From positions 1 through 64,000 of the forward strand of contig CALUPK010000006.1 of assembly GCA_944322575.1 (NCBI GenBank): a stretch of 64,000 nt of DNA. Reading direction: 5' to 3'. The number at the start of each line of letters is the position of its first letter. The first letter of the stretch is position 1. Below, piece after piece: positions 27,221 to 37,902 of this stretch. The notes below the pieces were generated by a model, which had not been told where the DNA came from, searched no databases, and was given only the letters and a program-made list of their open reading frames with translations. This stretch comes from an uncultured Bacteroidales bacterium (GTDB taxonomy: Bacteria; Bacteroidota; Bacteroidia; Bacteroidales; UBA932). The translations under genes and the position numbers were made by a program.

Positions 27221-28912
27221 ATGAACGACACTACTAAAACCGAAAGAATGGAACAACCGAAATCACTTAACAAGATCATCGAAGCGAGCATTAAGAAGAA
27301 CTGGGACTGTCCCGCCCTCTCCGACTACAACGGAGTGACTCTGTATTACAGGGACGTGGCCCGCAGGATAGAGAAGATTCACATCATGCTCGAGACATGC
27401 GGCCTGCAGCGCGGCGACAAGATAGCCATCTGCTCGAGAAACCAGGCCAACTGGGCCGTGTCCTTTCTTGCCGCACTGACCTATGGGGCAGTACCCGTAC
27501 CACTCCTGCATGAGTTCAAGAGCGGGAACATCTACCATCTCGTCAATCACTCCGATGCCAGGGTATTTTTCGTTGGAGACATGGTCTGGGAAGGTCTATC
27601 CCAGTCGGAGATGCCGGGGCTGGATGCCATTATCCTGATGAACGATTTTTCCCTGCTCTACGCTTCCAATGACAAGATAACCCAGACCAGAGAGCACCTC
27701 AACGAGCTTTTCGGAAAGAAATACCCCAGGAGCTTCCATCCCGAGTGTGTCAACTATTACGAGGATTCCCCGGAGGAGCTGGCCATGATCAATTATACCT
27801 CCGGCACTTCCGGATTCTCAAAAGGAGTCATGCTGCCCTACCGCTCCATACTCTCCAATATCCTTTTCGGCTTCGAGGTACACGGTCATCTGGACAATGC
27901 CTCCAACTGCGTCTCCATGCTTCCCACCGCCCATATGTACGGAATGATGTTCGAGTTCTTGGTTGAGTTCTGTCTCGGCTGTCACGTTCACTTCCTTACC
28001 AGGCTTCCTACCCCGAAGATCATCCTCGATGCTATGGGTTCGGTGAAGCCGGACCTGATCGTTACCGTGCCCTTGGTTATTGAGAAGATATATAAGAAAA
28101 AGCTCGAGCCGATTATCAACCGCAGGGATATCCGTCTGCTGCTGAGGCTCCCCGTTATCGATGAGAAGATACTCCGGAAGATAAACAACCAGCTTGACGG
28201 AGCATTCGGAGGAAAGTTCGACGAGGTAATCATCGGAGGAGCTGCGTTCAACCGCGAGGCCGAGGCATTTTTCCGCCGTATAGGCTTCCGCTTCACTGTG
28301 GGCTATGGTATGACGGAGTGCGGCCCCATCATTACATACGCCCGCTGGAATCAGACCAAGCTCTACTCCTGCGGCAAGGCGGCTCCGAGGATGCAGGTCA
28401 TGATAGACTCTACAGACCCTCAGAATGTCCCCGGAGAGATTTTAGTCAAGGGTGACAATGTGTTCCTCGGCTACTACAAGAACGAGGAGGCTACAGCCGA
28501 GGTCTTCACGGAAGACGGCTGGTTCCGTACCGGAGACATGGGCGTAATCGACTCCGACGGTTTCCTTTTCATCAAGGGCCGCTGCAAGAGCATGATTCTC
28601 GGTCCTTCCGGACAGAATATCTACCCGGAGGAGATAGAGGGCGAGATCAACAACATGCCCTATGTCATCGAGTCTCTCGTCATCGAGGACAACGGGGGGC
28701 TCCGCGCCTTAGTGTACGCCGACTCAGAGCTGGCTGCCGCTGACGGGCTCTCCAAAGAGGAGCTGCTTGCAAAGATTCAGCAGAGCGTCAGGGAAATGAA
28801 CGCACATCAGCCCAACTACTGCAAGGTCGGGGCAGTGGAGCTCTTCCCCGAGGAGTTCGAAAAGACGCCTAAAAAGAGCATCAAGAGATATCTTTATCAA
28901 CGTACCAAATAA
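27221..28912 (+). CDS. AMP-binding acyl-CoA synthetase
   Basis: 563 aa adenylate-forming enzyme, probably a long-chain fatty acid-CoA ligase. The AMP/phosphate loop is YTSGTSGFSKG and the second core motif GYGMTECGP. The hinge region reads WFRTGDMGVID, and the C-terminal catalytic Lys lies in KTPKKSIKRYL. Cytosolic or membrane-associated. It activates a carboxylate with ATP and transfers it to CoA; chain length cannot be read from sequence. It follows the MsbA-type gene by 11 bp and precedes the dCMP deaminase gene by 13 bp. Confidence 0.9.
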   Translation: MNDTTKTERMEQPKSLNKIIEASIKKNWDCPALSDYNGVTLYYRDVARRIEKIHIMLETCGLQRGDKIAICSRNQANWAVSFLAALTYGAVPVPLLHEFKSGNIYHLVNHSDARVFFVGDMVWEGLSQSEMPGLDAIILMNDFSLLYASNDKITQTREHLNELFGKKYPRSFHPECVNYYEDSPEELAMINYTSGTSGFSKGVMLPYRSILSNILFGFEVHGHLDNASNCVSMLPTAHMYGMMFEFLVEFCLGCHVHFLTRLPTPKIILDAMGSVKPDLIVTVPLVIEKIYKKKLEPIINRRDIRLLLRLPVIDEKILRKINNQLDGAFGGKFDEVIIGGAAFNREAEAFFRRIGFRFTVGYGMTECGPIITYARWNQTKLYSCGKAAPRMQVMIDSTDPQNVPGEILVKGDNVFLGYYKNEEATAEVFTEDGWFRTGDMGVIDSDGFLFIKGRCKSMILGPSGQNIYPEEIEGEINNMPYVIESLVIEDNGGLRALVYADSELAAADGLSKEELLAKIQQSVREMNAHQPNYCKVGAVELFPEEFEKTPKKSIKRYLYQRTK

Positions 28913-28925
28913 CCGATAGAAGAGA

Positions 28926-29348
28926 ATGACTAAACAAGAGCAGTTTGACCGCAGTTACTTAGAAATGGCCAGGGTATGGGCCAAAAATTCCTACTGCACG
29001 CGCAGGAAGGTAGGAGCCCTGTTGGTCAAGGACCGTATGATTATCTCGGACGGCTTCAACGGGACTCCCTCCGGTTTCGAGAATATCTGTGAGGATCCCG
29101 CCACGGGCAAGACCAAACCATACGTGCTGCATGCGGAGGCCAATGCCATCACTAAAGTGGCGAAGTCCGGCAACAACAGCGAGGGCGCTACCCTCTATGT
29201 AACCGACGCTCCCTGTTTAGAGTGCGCCAAGCTTATCATCCAGGCCGGAATCAGGCGGGTGGTATATCTTGTCGAGTACAGTGTACGGGACGGTATCGAA
29301 CTGCTTCGCAGGGCAGGTATCGAGGTCTGCAAATATGATATACTTTGA
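28926..29348 (+). CDS. dCMP deaminase family protein
   Basis: 140 aa zinc-dependent deaminase. HAEANAI provides the His ligand and catalytic Glu, PCLECAK the two Cys ligands. The N-terminal SYCTRRKVGALLVKD and the extra loop DGFNGTPSGFENIC are as in dCMP deaminases (ComEB type), which turn dCMP to dUMP for thymidylate supply. Its stop lies 5 bp before the S41 protease ATG. Confidence 0.93.
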   Translation: MTKQEQFDRSYLEMARVWAKNSYCTRRKVGALLVKDRMIISDGFNGTPSGFENICEDPATGKTKPYVLHAEANAITKVAKSGNNSEGATLYVTDAPCLECAKLIIQAGIRRVVYLVEYSVRDGIELLRRAGIEVCKYDIL

Positions 29349-29353
29349 CAGCC

Positions 29354-30949
29354 ATGCCGTCGCCTGACAGATACAACATACTCAGACTGGTCCTGTGGTC
29401 GGTGATTATGGCACTGATCGGGAGCATCATAACTAAGGCCATAGACCATCGTTTCGACCGGAATCCGGCTTTGCGTCCGGGTCATGGCTGGGACAAGCTG
29501 GAGCTGGTTCTGCAGCAGATAGAGCAGAACTACGTAGACTCTATCGATTACGACAAGGTGACAGAAGACATCCTGCCGGTGATTCTCGGCGAGCTTGATC
29601 CCCATTCGGTCTATCTGCCGCCCAAGAACATGGAGGAGGCCAATGCCGAGCTTGAGGGTAACTTCGACGGCATCGGAGTGACTTTCAACGTGCCGGAGGA
29701 TACGGCCATCATCATAAGCGTGATAGCCGGAGGCCCCTCTGAACGGGCCGGACTGCTCTCCGGAGACAGGATAATCGCTGTGGACGGACGCAATGTGGCA
29801 GGTGTAAAGCTCGACCAGGACTCTCTGGTAGGCATGCTCAAAGGTCTCTCCGGGACAGCCGTGCATTTAGACATCATGCGCGACCGTGAGATGGTGGAGT
29901 TCGATGTGATACGGGACAAGATACCTGTCAAGAGTATCGATGTCGCATACATGATAGACGACACCACCGGATACATGAAACTCTCTAAGTTTACCCGGAC
30001 CAGCTATACGGAATTTTGCGAAGCCGTGCCTTCCATGCTCTCAGCCGGAATGACGAGACTCATCTTTGACTTGCGTGACAACACCGGCGGATATCTGGAT
30101 CAGGCCCTGCTCCTTTCCAACGAGTTCCTGCCTGCCGGCAGTCTTATCGTCTATATGGAGGGGACCCACCGCCCGCGCCAGAACTTCTTTGCAGACGGAA
30201 CCGGTCAGTGTCAGAATATCGGACTTTCGGTGCTGGTCAATGAGAACAGTGCCTCGTCAAGCGAGATATTTGCAGGTGCCATGCAGGACAACGACCGCGG
30301 CACCATCTACGGCCGTCGCACATACGGCAAAGGCATGGTGCAGGAGCAGATATACTTTACCGACAACTCCGGAATCCGTCTGACTGTAGCCCGTTTTTAC
30401 ACGGCCACAGGCAGATGCATCCAGAAGCCCTATACTCCCGGAGATGAGCTCAGCTACGTCTACGATATATACCAGAGATACGAGCACGGTGAGATGACGG
30501 ATGCCGACAGTATCGTCCGCAACGATTCGCTCAGATACGTTACGCCGGCCGGCAAGGTGGTCTATGGCGGAGGCGGTATCATACCCGATGTATTCGTACC
30601 TATAGATACAGTAGGAGTTACGGACCTGCTGGTGCGTATCAACCGTCAGGCATTGGCGGTCAAGTACTCTTCGGAAGTGGCCGACCGTTACCGTCAGAAA
30701 CTCCGCGGAGTGAGTACGCTCGAAGAGCTTGACACTCTCCTTGACAGTATGGACCTCGAATCCGGTTTCCTGGCATATCTCTCGCGCAGCGGGGTGACAG
30801 TCGATCCACATCAGTGGGAGATATCCGGAGATATCGTTCTTGTGCAGCTGAGGGCTCTGGTAGGCCGTTATTCGCCGCTGGACGACCGTGCTTTCTATCC
30901 CATCATAGCAGCTGTCGACAACGTGATAGAAGCCGCATTGGCCGGTTGA
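29354..30949 (+). CDS. S41 family C-terminal processing peptidase
   Basis: 531 aa from ATG 29354; an in-frame TTG at 29345 overlapping the deaminase stop is less likely. One N-terminal membrane helix (about 9-27) anchors it with the protease in the periplasm. PDZ domain at ~85-170 (GGPSERAGLLSGDRIIAVDG), then the S41 domain with catalytic Ser in NENSASSSEIFAGA and the Lys in RRTYGKGMVQEQ. CtpA/Prc-type proteases trim or degrade envelope proteins. The C-terminal ~130 residues are a Bacteroidetes-type extension. Confidence 0.94.
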   Translation: MPSPDRYNILRLVLWSVIMALIGSIITKAIDHRFDRNPALRPGHGWDKLELVLQQIEQNYVDSIDYDKVTEDILPVILGELDPHSVYLPPKNMEEANAELEGNFDGIGVTFNVPEDTAIIISVIAGGPSERAGLLSGDRIIAVDGRNVAGVKLDQDSLVGMLKGLSGTAVHLDIMRDREMVEFDVIRDKIPVKSIDVAYMIDDTTGYMKLSKFTRTSYTEFCEAVPSMLSAGMTRLIFDLRDNTGGYLDQALLLSNEFLPAGSLIVYMEGTHRPRQNFFADGTGQCQNIGLSVLVNENSASSSEIFAGAMQDNDRGTIYGRRTYGKGMVQEQIYFTDNSGIRLTVARFYTATGRCIQKPYTPGDELSYVYDIYQRYEHGEMTDADSIVRNDSLRYVTPAGKVVYGGGGIIPDVFVPIDTVGVTDLLVRINRQALAVKYSSEVADRYRQKLRGVSTLEELDTLLDSMDLESGFLAYLSRSGVTVDPHQWEISGDIVLVQLRALVGRYSPLDDRAFYPIIAAVDNVIEAALAG

Positions 30950-30995
30950 CCTAATAGAAATTGATGCATGTTTTTTGTAAACGGAAAGTAGAGAA

Positions 30996-32069
30996 ATGGA
31001 AAAAATGGACAGAAAGTATTTTTTTAAAGTCATGGTCTTAACCGTCATAGCGGCCATGACAGCAGTATCATGTAAGGATGATGAAGAGGAGGTGAGGGAT
31101 TATATGGCGGGAGAAGTGACATTTGACTTTCCCTCCTATGGAGTAGTAGGACAGAAGATATCATCCTATGCCACGGGTATTACCACTCCGCCTCTGAGTG
31201 ACCTGAGATACTTCTGGGTATCACTGGACATGGAGATAAGTGAGACGGATACAGTGGAGGGACAGACTATAGAGGTAGTCCTGCCCGATAAGCCGGGAGA
31301 CTATTCTATCTCGGCCTATGCCCAGTCCATATCCGGAGAGTATTATACAAAATCGACTACGGCCCATGTCCAGGTAATCTATCCTAACCTCGAATCTTTA
31401 GGAGGCTGGAGGAGAGGCGAGACCTTCACAGATCCGAGGGACGGAGAGGAATATCATATCAGGACTATCGGAAACCTGCAGTGGTTTACTCAGAATCTCA
31501 GATACAGTGGTGGGGAGGACGGTCCGGTGTTAGGAGCATCCTATGACAACGCTGACCTGATTGACCGTATTTTCGGTCGGCTGTACTCCTGGAACGATGC
31601 AACAGGCGGTGTCTCCGGCAGCGGTCTCGGCGGAGGCCCTCAGGGAGCCTGCCCGGAAGGCTGGTCAGTACCTACGGCTGAGGACTGGGAAGACCTGGCT
31701 CTGGCTGTGGGAGAAGAAGAGGTGGATTTTCTGGATCACTGGGACGGAATAGGAGAGCTGCTGACAGCACCTGTGACGATCAACGGCACGTCCATGTGGC
31801 CTTATTCTCCCGATAACCTGCATACCAATATCGTAGGCTGGAACGGATTCCCCACCGGTAACTCGAGGGACAATTACAGCGAGTTCGAGAATATCGCAGT
31901 TTACGGCATGTGGTGGTCCTCGGCGGAGATGGAGGGCGGAATGGTTCCCTACCGCTTTATCTATTACAACACCGGAACCTGCGATGCCTACTATACCGAC
32001 AAGGATACTTACGGTGTCTCGGTAAGGTGCGTGAGACTCGCTGATAACAGTCAAGACAATAATAATTAA
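30996..32069 (+). CDS. FISUMP-domain lipoprotein
   Basis: 357 aa surface or periplasmic lipoprotein: basic N-terminus, hydrophobic stretch and lipobox TAVSC at about residues 22-26. A beta-sandwich PKD/Ig-like region (~40-125) is followed by a Fibrobacter succinogenes major paralogous domain (about 145-350), with NLQWFTQNLRYSG, CPEGWSVPTAEDWEDL, WWSSAE and YGVSVRCVR. The function of this domain is not established. Start could be codon 1 or Met4. It is followed by the LemA-TPM genes 15 bp later. Confidence 0.88.
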   Translation: MEKMDRKYFFKVMVLTVIAAMTAVSCKDDEEEVRDYMAGEVTFDFPSYGVVGQKISSYATGITTPPLSDLRYFWVSLDMEISETDTVEGQTIEVVLPDKPGDYSISAYAQSISGEYYTKSTTAHVQVIYPNLESLGGWRRGETFTDPRDGEEYHIRTIGNLQWFTQNLRYSGGEDGPVLGASYDNADLIDRIFGRLYSWNDATGGVSGSGLGGGPQGACPEGWSVPTAEDWEDLALAVGEEEVDFLDHWDGIGELLTAPVTINGTSMWPYSPDNLHTNIVGWNGFPTGNSRDNYSEFENIAVYGMWWSSAEMEGGMVPYRFIYYNTGTCDAYYTDKDTYGVSVRCVRLADNSQDNNN

Positions 32070-32084
32070 TCAAAAATAGTGAAA

Positions 32085-32678
32085 ATGAAACGAGGTTATG
32101 TAACACTCATCGTCATCGTGGCGGTGGTTCTGGTCCTGTTCTTCTGGATCAAAGGAATGTATAACTCCATGGTGCGCACGGACGAGACCGTCTCCCAGGC
32201 ATGGGCGCAGGTGGAGAATGTCTATCAGCGCAGGGCCGATCTGGTCCCCAATCTCGTGGCTACGGTCAAGGGCTACGCCGAGCATGAGTCGTCGACTCTC
32301 GAGGCAGTGGTGGAGGCCAGGGCCAAGGCTACTCAGGCTACCGTCGACCCCTCCACTCTTTCCGAGGAGGAGCTCGCCCGCTTCATGAGTGCCCAGAATG
32401 AGCTCGGAACCGCCATCGGACGTCTGCTCGTCTCAGTCGAGCGCTATCCCGACCTGAAGGCCAACCATAACTTCTTAGAGCTCCAGGCCCAGCTTGAAGG
32501 TACCGAGAACCGGATTACCGTCGAGCGTCAGAAATTCAACGAGGCGGCCCGCAACTACAACGTGACCATCCGCCGCTTCCCCAACAATATCTTCGCCGGC
32601 ATGTTCGGCTTCGAGAAGAAGGGTTACTTCGAGGCTTCCGAGGGAGCTGAGCAGGCACCCGTAGTCAGCTTCGAGTGA
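32085..32678 (+). CDS. LemA family protein
   Basis: 197 aa. N-terminal membrane helix (residues ~4-22), then a four-helix, mostly alpha-helical body with the family block NSMVRTDETVSQAWAQVENV and RRADLVPNLVATVKGYA. LemA proteins are membrane-anchored with the N-terminus outside; their role is unclear, but they are often next to TPM-domain genes as here. An in-frame GTG six bases upstream is less likely than this ATG. Its stop overlaps the next start by one base. Confidence 0.94.
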   Translation: MKRGYVTLIVIVAVVLVLFFWIKGMYNSMVRTDETVSQAWAQVENVYQRRADLVPNLVATVKGYAEHESSTLEAVVEARAKATQATVDPSTLSEEELARFMSAQNELGTAIGRLLVSVERYPDLKANHNFLELQAQLEGTENRITVERQKFNEAARNYNVTIRRFPNNIFAGMFGFEKKGYFEASEGAEQAPVVSFE

Positions 32679-33121
32679 TGACTGCCGGGGATCTGCTCAG
32701 GAAGGAGAGCAAGGAAGCCCTGGTAAGGGCCATTCAGACAGCGGAGAAGAATACCTCCGGCGAGATACGCGTACACTTAGAGCAGGTGTGCAAGGGCGAT
32801 CCCTGCCTGCGGGCGGCCTACGTATTCTCAAAGTTAGGTATGTTCCGGACCAAGGACCGCAACGGAGTGCTCATCTACCTGGCCCTCAAGTCCCACAAGT
32901 TCGCCATCATCGGGGACTCGGGAATCAATGAGAAGGTCGGCGCCGGTTTCTGGAACGAGGTCAAGGACGGCATGGCCGCGGATTTCCGCTCGGGGGACTT
33001 CACGGGCGGTATGTCGAGGGCGGTGCTGGCGGTGGGAGAGAAGCTCAAGGCCTTCTTCCCATATCAGAAAGACGATGTAAATGAACTTCCTGATGATATT
33101 TCCTATGAGGACAATCAGTAG
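32678..33121 (+). CDS. TPM-domain protein without signal or membrane segment
   Basis: 147 aa, essentially only a TPM (TLP18.3/Psb32/MOLO-1) domain: TSGEIRVHLEQVC, KDRNGVLIYLALKSHKFAIIGD, GDFTGGMSRAVLAVGEKL. In the usual LemA operons one TPM protein is exported and a second is short and cytosolic or membrane-associated; this is the short one. TPM domains have been linked to membrane-protein quality control and phosphatase activity, not settled. Overlaps the LemA stop (TGATG) and the next gene by 17 bp. Confidence 0.88.
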   Translation: MTAGDLLRKESKEALVRAIQTAEKNTSGEIRVHLEQVCKGDPCLRAAYVFSKLGMFRTKDRNGVLIYLALKSHKFAIIGDSGINEKVGAGFWNEVKDGMAADFRSGDFTGGMSRAVLAVGEKLKAFFPYQKDDVNELPDDISYEDNQ

Positions 33122-33911
33122 AATATTCAGGTCCATTCCGCTCCTCGCCGCAGCCTTAGTGCTGACGGTGAGCGCTTCTGCGCAGATTCCTCCCAAGCCC
33201 TCCGTGCCTATGGCGGTAAATGACTTCGCCGGGGTGTTCTCCCGCTCCGATGCGGAGTATATGAACCGGGTACTGGTGGATTTCGCCGACTCGACTTCCA
33301 ACCGTATCGTGGTGGTTACGGTCGATGACCTCGGCGGCATGGAGCCGGCTATGTTTGCATACGGGATAGGGGAGCAGTGGGGGGTAGGCTCCGATAAGTT
33401 CGACAACGGGGTGGTGGTGCTGGTCAAGCCCAAGACATCCCGCTCCTCCGGTCAGGTCTATATCGCGGTGGGTTACGGTTTAGAAGGGGCGATTCCGGAT
33501 GCCATAGCCAAACGTATCGTAGAGAATGAGATGATACCCCGTTTCAGGGAGAATGACTATACAGGTGGTGTGGCGGCAGCCCTGAATGTACTGATGCGGC
33601 TCGCAGCCGGAGAGATATCATACAAGGAATATGAGGACTCCATCGGCACTGGCGGCTCGATAGCGATGATAGTCTTCGGACTGCTGTTTGTCCTTATAAT
33701 ACTCGGGGCGCTCTTCGGCAACAACGGCCCTAGAAACATCGGCAGCGGCGGCAGCCGTACGTCCTCGGTGGCGGATGCGATATTCTGGTCATCTATGCTG
33801 GGGGGCAGCCGCGGCGGCAGCGGTTTCGGCGGAGGAGGTTTCTCCGGCGGCTTCGGAGGCGGTTTCGGAGGCGGCTCATTCGGAGGAGGCGGAGCCGGCG
33901 GTTCCTGGTAG
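33105..33911 (+). CDS. Exported TPM-domain protein with Gly-rich tail
   Basis: 268 aa from MRTISRIFRSIP. Signal peptide with SASA-Q cleavage region, TPM domain (residues ~35-160: VNDFAGVFSRSDAEYM, then SNRIVVVTVDDL), a membrane helix at ~185-208 and a tail of Gly/Ser/Phe repeats ending GGGGAGGSW. This is the classic architecture of the larger TPM partner of LemA. Two upstream in-frame ATGs (33081, 33093) would spoil the signal peptide. The PhoH gene converges on it with a 10-bp gap. Confidence 0.93.
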   Translation: MRTISRIFRSIPLLAAALVLTVSASAQIPPKPSVPMAVNDFAGVFSRSDAEYMNRVLVDFADSTSNRIVVVTVDDLGGMEPAMFAYGIGEQWGVGSDKFDNGVVVLVKPKTSRSSGQVYIAVGYGLEGAIPDAIAKRIVENEMIPRFRENDYTGGVAAALNVLMRLAAGEISYKEYEDSIGTGGSIAMIVFGLLFVLIILGALFGNNGPRNIGSGGSRTSSVADAIFWSSMLGGSRGGSGFGGGGFSGGFGGGFGGGSFGGGGAGGSW

Positions 33912-33921
33912 GAACGGACTC

Positions 33922-34883
<962 letters not shown>

Positions 34884-34887
<4 letters not shown>

Positions 34888-35903
34888 TTTTCGAACAGTG
34901 GTTTTAATCTATTGTATGTGTCCTTCATTTTCTGATAGTTGTGCCTGCTCATAAATTCATCACCCCGGTTTAGGAACTCCCGTACCGGCAGTACTGTGAA
35001 CTCCTCCTGATATCCTCCTCCCCTTGAACACCATACAGGGATGGCTTCTCCGCCTGCGATGAATGTCCATCCTAAGGCGGTGACGGCGATGTCTATGCGG
35101 AACATCAGTCCGAGCTCAGTGTCCTTGCGGCTCATGTTGGACACGAAATTCCCCAAGGAGTAAACCACAGGCAGCTCGACTTCCTGTACGACATGAGGAT
35201 GGGAGCCGATCACGGCGTCCGCACCGCATCCTATGAGGAATTCAGCCCACTCCCTCTGGCTTTCCGAGGCTTGTGTGCAGTATTCCTCACCCCAGTGCGG
35301 GAGGGCTATGATGATGTCGGCTTCTGCCTCGCGTGCTCTCTCGATAGCCTCTCTGACTGAGTGCCTGTCCATCATGTTTACGATGTAGGGCGCGGGAACC
35401 CTGACGCCGTTGGTGCCGTAGGTGAAGTTGACAAATGCTATTTTTATGCCTTTGATGACGGTGATGAGGGGATTGTCGTTCATCCAGCTGAGACTGTCAC
35501 GGTATATGCCCGTTATGGGAACTCCGATTTCCGAGTATTTCTCGAACGAGGAAGCGAGTCCTCTGCGCCCCCGGTCACAGATGTGGTTGTTGGCGCAGAG
35601 AAACAGGCCGATTCCGGCTTCAGCAGCTTCTTCTGCGATGGATTCAGGTGCAGAGAAGGAGGGGTATCCGGTGTAGGGAGGTCCGCCAAGACAGAACTCC
35701 ATATTGGCTACTGTAAGGTCGGCGCTGTCGATGTAGGGCCTTATATGTGTGAAATATGAGCTGTAGTCGTAAGATGAGGCGACAAGGGTGTCCGTACCGG
35801 GAATGTGGGCTGACTGCAGCTGCCGGCTGTGCTGCATGACATCCCCCATAAAGAGTATCGACAGAGTGTCGACGACAGTCAACAGAAGGGTGGTGATGGA
35901 CAT
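34884..35903 (-). CDS. CapA family metallophosphatase-like protein
   Basis: 339 aa. Members share the PGA_cap (PF09587) calcineurin-like fold. Motifs FMGDVMQHSR, TVANMEFCLGG, CANNHICDRG, PHWGEEYC and GSHPHVVQ give the expected metal-binding residues. A weak hydrophobic N-terminus (residues 3-18) may be an export signal. The family is named for a poly-gamma-glutamate capsule protein, but most Bacteroidetes members have no proven role. It starts 3 bp after the DUF389 gene stop and is coupled to phoH. Confidence 0.9.
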
Positions 35904-35906
35904 CGG

Positions 35907-37265
35907 CTATTCCTGCAGGAGTTTTATGTTCTGGAAATCCAATCTGACCATGAGCCACTTCCGTAGCTTCTCCATATTCTCGGCCGAGATGGTCTTCTCA
36001 GCATTCAGTATGATGATGATCTCCTCTTTACGGCCCAGAGAGTCGGTGCTGATCGTATATCCCCTGGTGAGAGTGACGTCGGAAAGGGACGGGTACTGGG
36101 CCATGAGCTCGTTGGTTATCTGCTCGCACGGCAGCTCTTTGGACTTGTATGTCTGGAGCTCTTTCTCCATGTCGGAGATAATCTCCTCGCGCTTCCGTAT
36201 CTCCTGGTCGCTGCGTTCGTAGATACTCTGTATGGCGAGCCGGTCCGTCATGTCGTTCTGGTCAGTTGCGGCCCTCTGGCTTATGATGATCTGGTCGTCT
36301 GTCAGACCGAGCTCGCGTGCGGAGACATAGACAGCGTTCAGCTCTTCCTGGCTCAGGGTCTCTCCGGCTATGTACAGCTCTATCTTTGGCGGTTTGCTGT
36401 GTGTGTAGATGCCGTAGTCGTAGATGTAGCTGCGGGACAACTCTTTATTCTTGGCTATGAATTCTTTAGCTGTCTGATTGAAGTTGTTCTCCTGTATCAT
36501 GACGATAGCCGAGTATACGCTTGGGATGATGATGACGACAGTAAGGACTGCGACCCAGCGGCTTACCCTCTTCTTTTTGGCGGGGTCGGTAAATGTCGCC
36601 ATGGGAAACTTCAGATACTTGACAGTCAGGAATGTGGCTATTGCGATGAAGATGCTGTTGATGAAAAAGAGGTACATCGCGCCTGCGAAATACTTCAGGC
36701 TTCCGGTAGCTAATCCGAATCCGGCTGTACAGAGAGGAGGCATCAGGGCAGTGGCGATGGCTACTCCGGAGATGACGGTGCCTTTGTCCCGGCGGCTAAT
36801 CTCCACGATGCCGGCAAAGCCTCCGAACAGGGCTATCAGTACGTCGTAGATGGTGGGGTTGGTCCTCGCCAGCAGTTCTGTCGGATTCTCTAACTCCAAG
36901 GGTGAGATTAGGAAGAACAGGCCCGAGGCGAGGATGCTTATCACGACCATGACTAACAGATTCTTGAAGGAGGTCTTCAGGAAGGATGTGTCGTTGGTCC
37001 CGAGTCCGTATCCTATTCCGAAAATAGGTCCCATGAGGGGGGATATGAGCATTGCGCCTATGATCACTGGAATGGAGTTGGTGTTTAGCCCCACGGACGC
37101 CACTACTATGGCAAAGGCGAGGATATATGCGTTGGGCCCCTTGAAATCAATGTTGCTGCGGATGTACTGGGAGGCCTTGTCAGTGTCAATGTGGTCGTTG
37201 AGGCTTACAATGTCACCGATATAGGCCTTCAGTCTGCCGAAAAAAGTCTTGAAGTTGTTGTCCAT
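35907..37265 (-). CDS. DUF389 family membrane protein
   Basis: 452 aa. About six to seven membrane helices in the first ~270 residues, with the DUF389 core SIPVIIGAMLISPLMGPIFGIG and GVAIATALMPPLC. The C-terminal ~170 residues are soluble, with a helical segment rich in Glu and Lys (coiled coil at ~355-385). Function unknown. First gene of the DUF389-CapA-PhoH unit. The minus-strand region before it has only an imperfect promoter box (TATATTTA). Confidence 0.92.
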   Translation of the reverse strand: MDNNFKTFFGRLKAYIGDIVSLNDHIDTDKASQYIRSNIDFKGPNAYILAFAIVVASVGLNTNSIPVIIGAMLISPLMGPIFGIGYGLGTNDTSFLKTSFKNLLVMVVISILASGLFFLISPLELENPTELLARTNPTIYDVLIALFGGFAGIVEISRRDKGTVISGVAIATALMPPLCTAGFGLATGSLKYFAGAMYLFFINSIFIAIATFLTVKYLKFPMATFTDPAKKKRVSRWVAVLTVVIIIPSVYSAIVMIQENNFNQTAKEFIAKNKELSRSYIYDYGIYTHSKPPKIELYIAGETLSQEELNAVYVSARELGLTDDQIIISQRAATDQNDMTDRLAIQSIYERSDQEIRKREEIISDMEKELQTYKSKELPCEQITNELMAQYPSLSDVTLTRGYTISTDSLGRKEEIIIILNAEKTISAENMEKLRKWLMVRLDFQNIKLLQE

Positions 37266-37307
37266 CCGGCTTTTTTTTAATAATTCGGCTGTAAATATAC
37301 ATTTTTT

Positions 37308-37339
37308 TTTGCGCCTGTGTCATTATTTGAGTACTTTTG
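37308..37339 (+). promoter_or_regulatory. Promoter of the SPOR lipoprotein-gcvT unit
   Basis: TTTG (37308-37311), 20-bp spacer, TACTTTTG (37332-37339). The ATG lies 38 bp downstream. Confidence 0.75.
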
Positions 37340-37377
37340 TTGGATATATTCGAAACGTAAAATTTAAATTTAAAGAA

Positions 37378-37869
37378 ATGAAAGCTTTTAGGTTAATCTC
37401 CATTTTGCTGGTCGCTTTAATGACTGTGACCGGCTGTGACTTTTTCCGCTCTATAGTAGGAAAGCCCACCTCCAAGGATCTTGAGAGGATGAAGCAGGAG
37501 GCACTGGAACAGTCCCGCAAGCAGAGGGAACTGGATTCCATCAACAGGGCAAAAGCTCTTGAGCTCGAAAAGGCTAAAGCCGCTGCAGAGCAGGCAAATC
37601 TGTTGGATGAGAGCGCAGGAAGATTCCATGTAATCATCGGCAGCTTCAAGGTGGACGGCAATGCCGGGAAGATGTGCGCCATGCTTGAGAAAAACGGCTA
37701 TACTCCCAAGATTATCAAGTTCAACAACGGTTTTGATGTGGTCTCGGCGGCAGCCTACAACGACTACGGCCAGGCACTTAAGACCATGGAGGATATCAAG
37801 GAGTTCCAGTTCTGCCCCGAGGATGTATGGGTGTACGACATCAATCAGAAACTTCATGCGACACGTTAA
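37378..37869 (+). CDS. SPOR-domain lipoprotein
   Basis: 163 aa from MKAFRLISILLVALM. Lipobox TVTGC (Cys20), then a highly charged helical segment rich in Lys, Glu and Ala (residues ~35-80), and a C-terminal SPOR-like domain (RFHVIIGSFKVDGNAGKM to the end). SPOR domains bind denuded peptidoglycan glycan strands, often at the septum, so an outer-membrane or periplasmic cell-envelope role is likely. The start is set by the promoter and lipobox; the frame remains open upstream into the DUF389 gene start. gcvT follows after 33 bp. Confidence 0.88.
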   Translation: MKAFRLISILLVALMTVTGCDFFRSIVGKPTSKDLERMKQEALEQSRKQRELDSINRAKALELEKAKAAAEQANLLDESAGRFHVIIGSFKVDGNAGKMCAMLEKNGYTPKIIKFNNGFDVVSAAAYNDYGQALKTMEDIKEFQFCPEDVWVYDINQKLHATR

Positions 37870-37902
37870 ACAACAGTAATAACAGAATAAAATAAGTACA
37901 AT